22,117 bases of DNA, from assembly GCA_015039315.1 (NCBI GenBank), contig WIDE01000195.1, forward strand, positions 16,703 through 38,819, given 5' to 3'. A program made the position numbers and the translations under genes. Below the pieces are notes generated by a model. The model ran no database searches and was not told the DNA's origin. It saw only the letters and a list, made by a program, of their open reading frames with translations. Positions 20,318 through 22,117 of the stretch are shown here, in pieces (positions within the stretch are counted from its first letter, which is position 1; each line of letters starts with the position of its first letter). Source of the DNA: Clavulina sp. PMI_390. Lineage: Eukaryota > Basidiomycota > Agaricomycetes > Cantharellales > Hydnaceae.

Positions 20318-21842
20318 TCAAGACAACAAGAAAAGATAGGTAATCTTATGGGCTAGACAGACCTCAACACCATATCCAATTAGATGCTCCCTGTACTGCG
20401 TAGGAAGAACGAAAGGGAGCACGAGCTCCTTGAGACTCCCTTTCCTGGCATTTATTAACGCAAGGAGATCCGACCAATAATGCGGATTTCCATCAACTTG
20501 AGGATATTGTCCCCAAGGATCGTCTTGAATGACGATTTTGCGCAAAGTGGGAAGAGGAACGTTGCTCCCCCAGTGTAACAAATCGAAGAATTCCGAAATA
20601 TCATCCGAAATGTCAGTAAACTCTGCAAGGACGAGCTCCGAGACATTAGAGACAGCAGGGAGCTAATTTTTCAATATTTCAGGATGTAGAATACAAGCAG
20701 AGGAATGAAGTGTCTAGTACCTCTCGAGCGGCTAACCGAGTTATGATCCTGGACCCGCAGTCGATGAGCTCCAATATTTGGAGATTTGGTGCAGTGAAGG
20801 AGTCGAGAATGACATCGATATTTTCTGCGTCGTTGCCCCAGTATCGGGCCATCTGAAGAGAAAGGAGAGAACTCATGGTTTGAATGGGATTCGGCGTGTA
20901 ATCATGCAGCTCCGTGGCTTCGGCTGGGTGACCATACAGGGTTAAGTGGGTTAACGATTGAAGATTAACGATCATTTGAACAAATCGTTGCAGTGACTGG
21001 GTATTGCAAACCAATATCCCGAGATTTTGGAGCCGAGCAAAGGGACCACCTACGACCAAGTGTGAAGTCTCCGGGAGGTATAACGACTGAAGAGAAGGGA
21101 AATTGGAGGGAAAGAGGTCAAAAAAAGAAAGTGATATGCTGCCCCGCCGTGTATCACTGTAACAAAGCGTCCGAAGCAGTGGTAGCGGCCGAGCGAACCA
21201 GGAGTTGACGCCAGCGTCGCCATCAGTGGCATGACGCGCACGCTTGGGGCCAAACTTCAGATATATCAGCTGAGACCCTTCGACATGGGTAGCTTTAACT
21301 TTCGATATAGCGTTGGCCTCATCAGAGTCGATGTCTGCTTTGAACGCGATCACCAGTGGGCGAGAGTTTGCTCGTGAGCACCACTCATCGATGGCTGAAG
21401 CTGGCCAAAGCTGATAGTTTGCTTGGACAAATAGTTCAGGCATTTTAGTGATAGCGGAACGCAGCCCCTGGGAGACGTGAGATAATTTTATGATCGTCGA
21501 AGTATCTCGGGGAGACTCGATTGCGAAGTGAATTACATGTTGCATGAGCTCAAGTGGGAGACCACCGAAGATCGTTCCTCGAAACCTGGTGCGATTACGA
21601 GTTTGGCACATGTAGGGACGTATTTCAGCCAGGAGCTTTACGATGTCATCGACAACACCAATGGCACGATCTATCGATGCAAGGTCTGGGAGGTCGGCTT
21701 GGGCGGTTTGAGCGTCGGCAGCGGGGTGGGAAGACGCGGAAGTGAAAGTGGGATAGTGGAAGACTTCTTCGAATCCCGTCAGCAACCTCGCGTGGATAAC
21801 TGTAAAGCTGGCCAACAACGGCTGGACTGGCGAAGAACGCAT
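20318..21842 (-). CDS. F-box/LRR-like protein
   Basis: Two exons, 21842-20721 and 20662-20318, with a 58-nt GT-AG intron; 488 residues from ATG 21842. The candidate F-box is at about 94-135: GGLPLELMQHVIHFAIESPR, then IIKLSHVSQGLRSAITKMPELF. This is the layout of the large lineage-expanded F-box families of Agaricomycetes, where the F-box binds Skp1 in an SCF ubiquitin ligase. The rest has leucine-rich-repeat-like spacing (LPLLRTLCYSD, FPSLQSLYLPE, LQSLTHLTLYGH, APNLQILELIDC, VSELVLAEF). ATG 21842 is the first in-frame ATG, since the frame opens upstream without one; an upstream exon cannot be excluded. The target of the ligase is unknown. Confidence 0.72.
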
Positions 21843-22117
21843 TGTTGTGACTGCGTGTGACGTCGATGGACTCAGACTCAAGGATATGACTTGGGAGGGC
21901 CGGCAAGCGGCAAACCTGGGAGCCTAACTTCCACTCAATGCAATTAGCCGTAGACAAGTAAATTGGCGGAGGCACCAATGACCGTTAAGAGCATAAGTGA
22001 CACTCATAAACCCACATCACGAGTACACGACGACATGAAGTACATCATGGGTGCTATCGTAAGACCGGCAGACAAGAAACGAGAAAGCAAAGCATCGATG
22101 GAGAATAAAAAAATATC
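21843..22117. other. Upstream region of the F-box gene, to the window edge
   Basis: This should contain the F-box promoter. A plus-strand frame starting at ATG 22035 (MKYIMGAIVRP) is open to the edge but is too short to support a gene. Nothing else is recognised. Confidence 0.35.

Noticed and set aside
22035..22117. Plus-strand frame MKYIMGAIVRP open to the window edge
   Set aside because: Only about 27 codons are visible, with no recognisable motif; it cannot be told from chance.

Overview
The window looks like nuclear DNA of a filamentous basidiomycete, probably an Agaricomycete. The evidence is the dense set of short GT-AG introns (mostly 55-130 nt) and the gene content: Sec39, Ade8, Dbr1, eIF3i, SRP receptor alpha, a secreted GH43 enzyme and an F-box/LRR protein. 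Placement near Rhizoctonia/Ceratobasidium is a guess from the style of the genes. I rebuilt the gene models by hand from exon phase, splice sites and remembered family motifs. Every complete spliced model has a length divisible by three and ends in a stop codon.

Left third (1-5.8 kb, accessory in character): three tandem minus-strand paralogues encode small Gly/Asn/Asp/Thr-rich proteins with a CsbD-like (Hmp1-like) C-terminus. The first runs off the left edge; the other two are complete with five exons each at matching positions. Their proximal promoters share a TATA box about 95 bp upstream of the ATG and an AP-1/Yap-like block about 235 bp upstream. The two complete copies also share weaker similarity over a further 0.5 kb. 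A 457-bp foldback element (MITE-like) with 80-bp perfect inverted repeats sits just beyond the promoter of the first copy. A short motif recurs three times, roughly 0.8-1.0 kb upstream of each paralogue; the last occurrence lies directly before the Sec39 start codon.

Middle (5.85-17.6 kb, housekeeping): Sec39 (+, ER tethering complex for Golgi-to-ER vesicles) converges with ADE8 (-, purine synthesis). ADE8 diverges from DBR1 (+, intron lariat debranching) across a 128-bp shared promoter. A tRNA-Gly(UCC) gene (-) with its poly-T terminator follows. The eIF3i gene TIF34 (+) then converges with SRP101 (-, SRP receptor alpha). These genes serve separate core processes, and nothing suggests an operon-like or pathway cluster. 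Several have extremely short first exons: only the ATG in TIF34 and only two codons in DBR1.

Right part (17.6-22.1 kb): an 893-bp divergent intergenic region leads to a secreted GH43 glycosidase gene (+) whose model needs an 8-nt microexon. A 426-bp convergent spacer separates it from an F-box/LRR-like gene (-), whose start codon is less certain.
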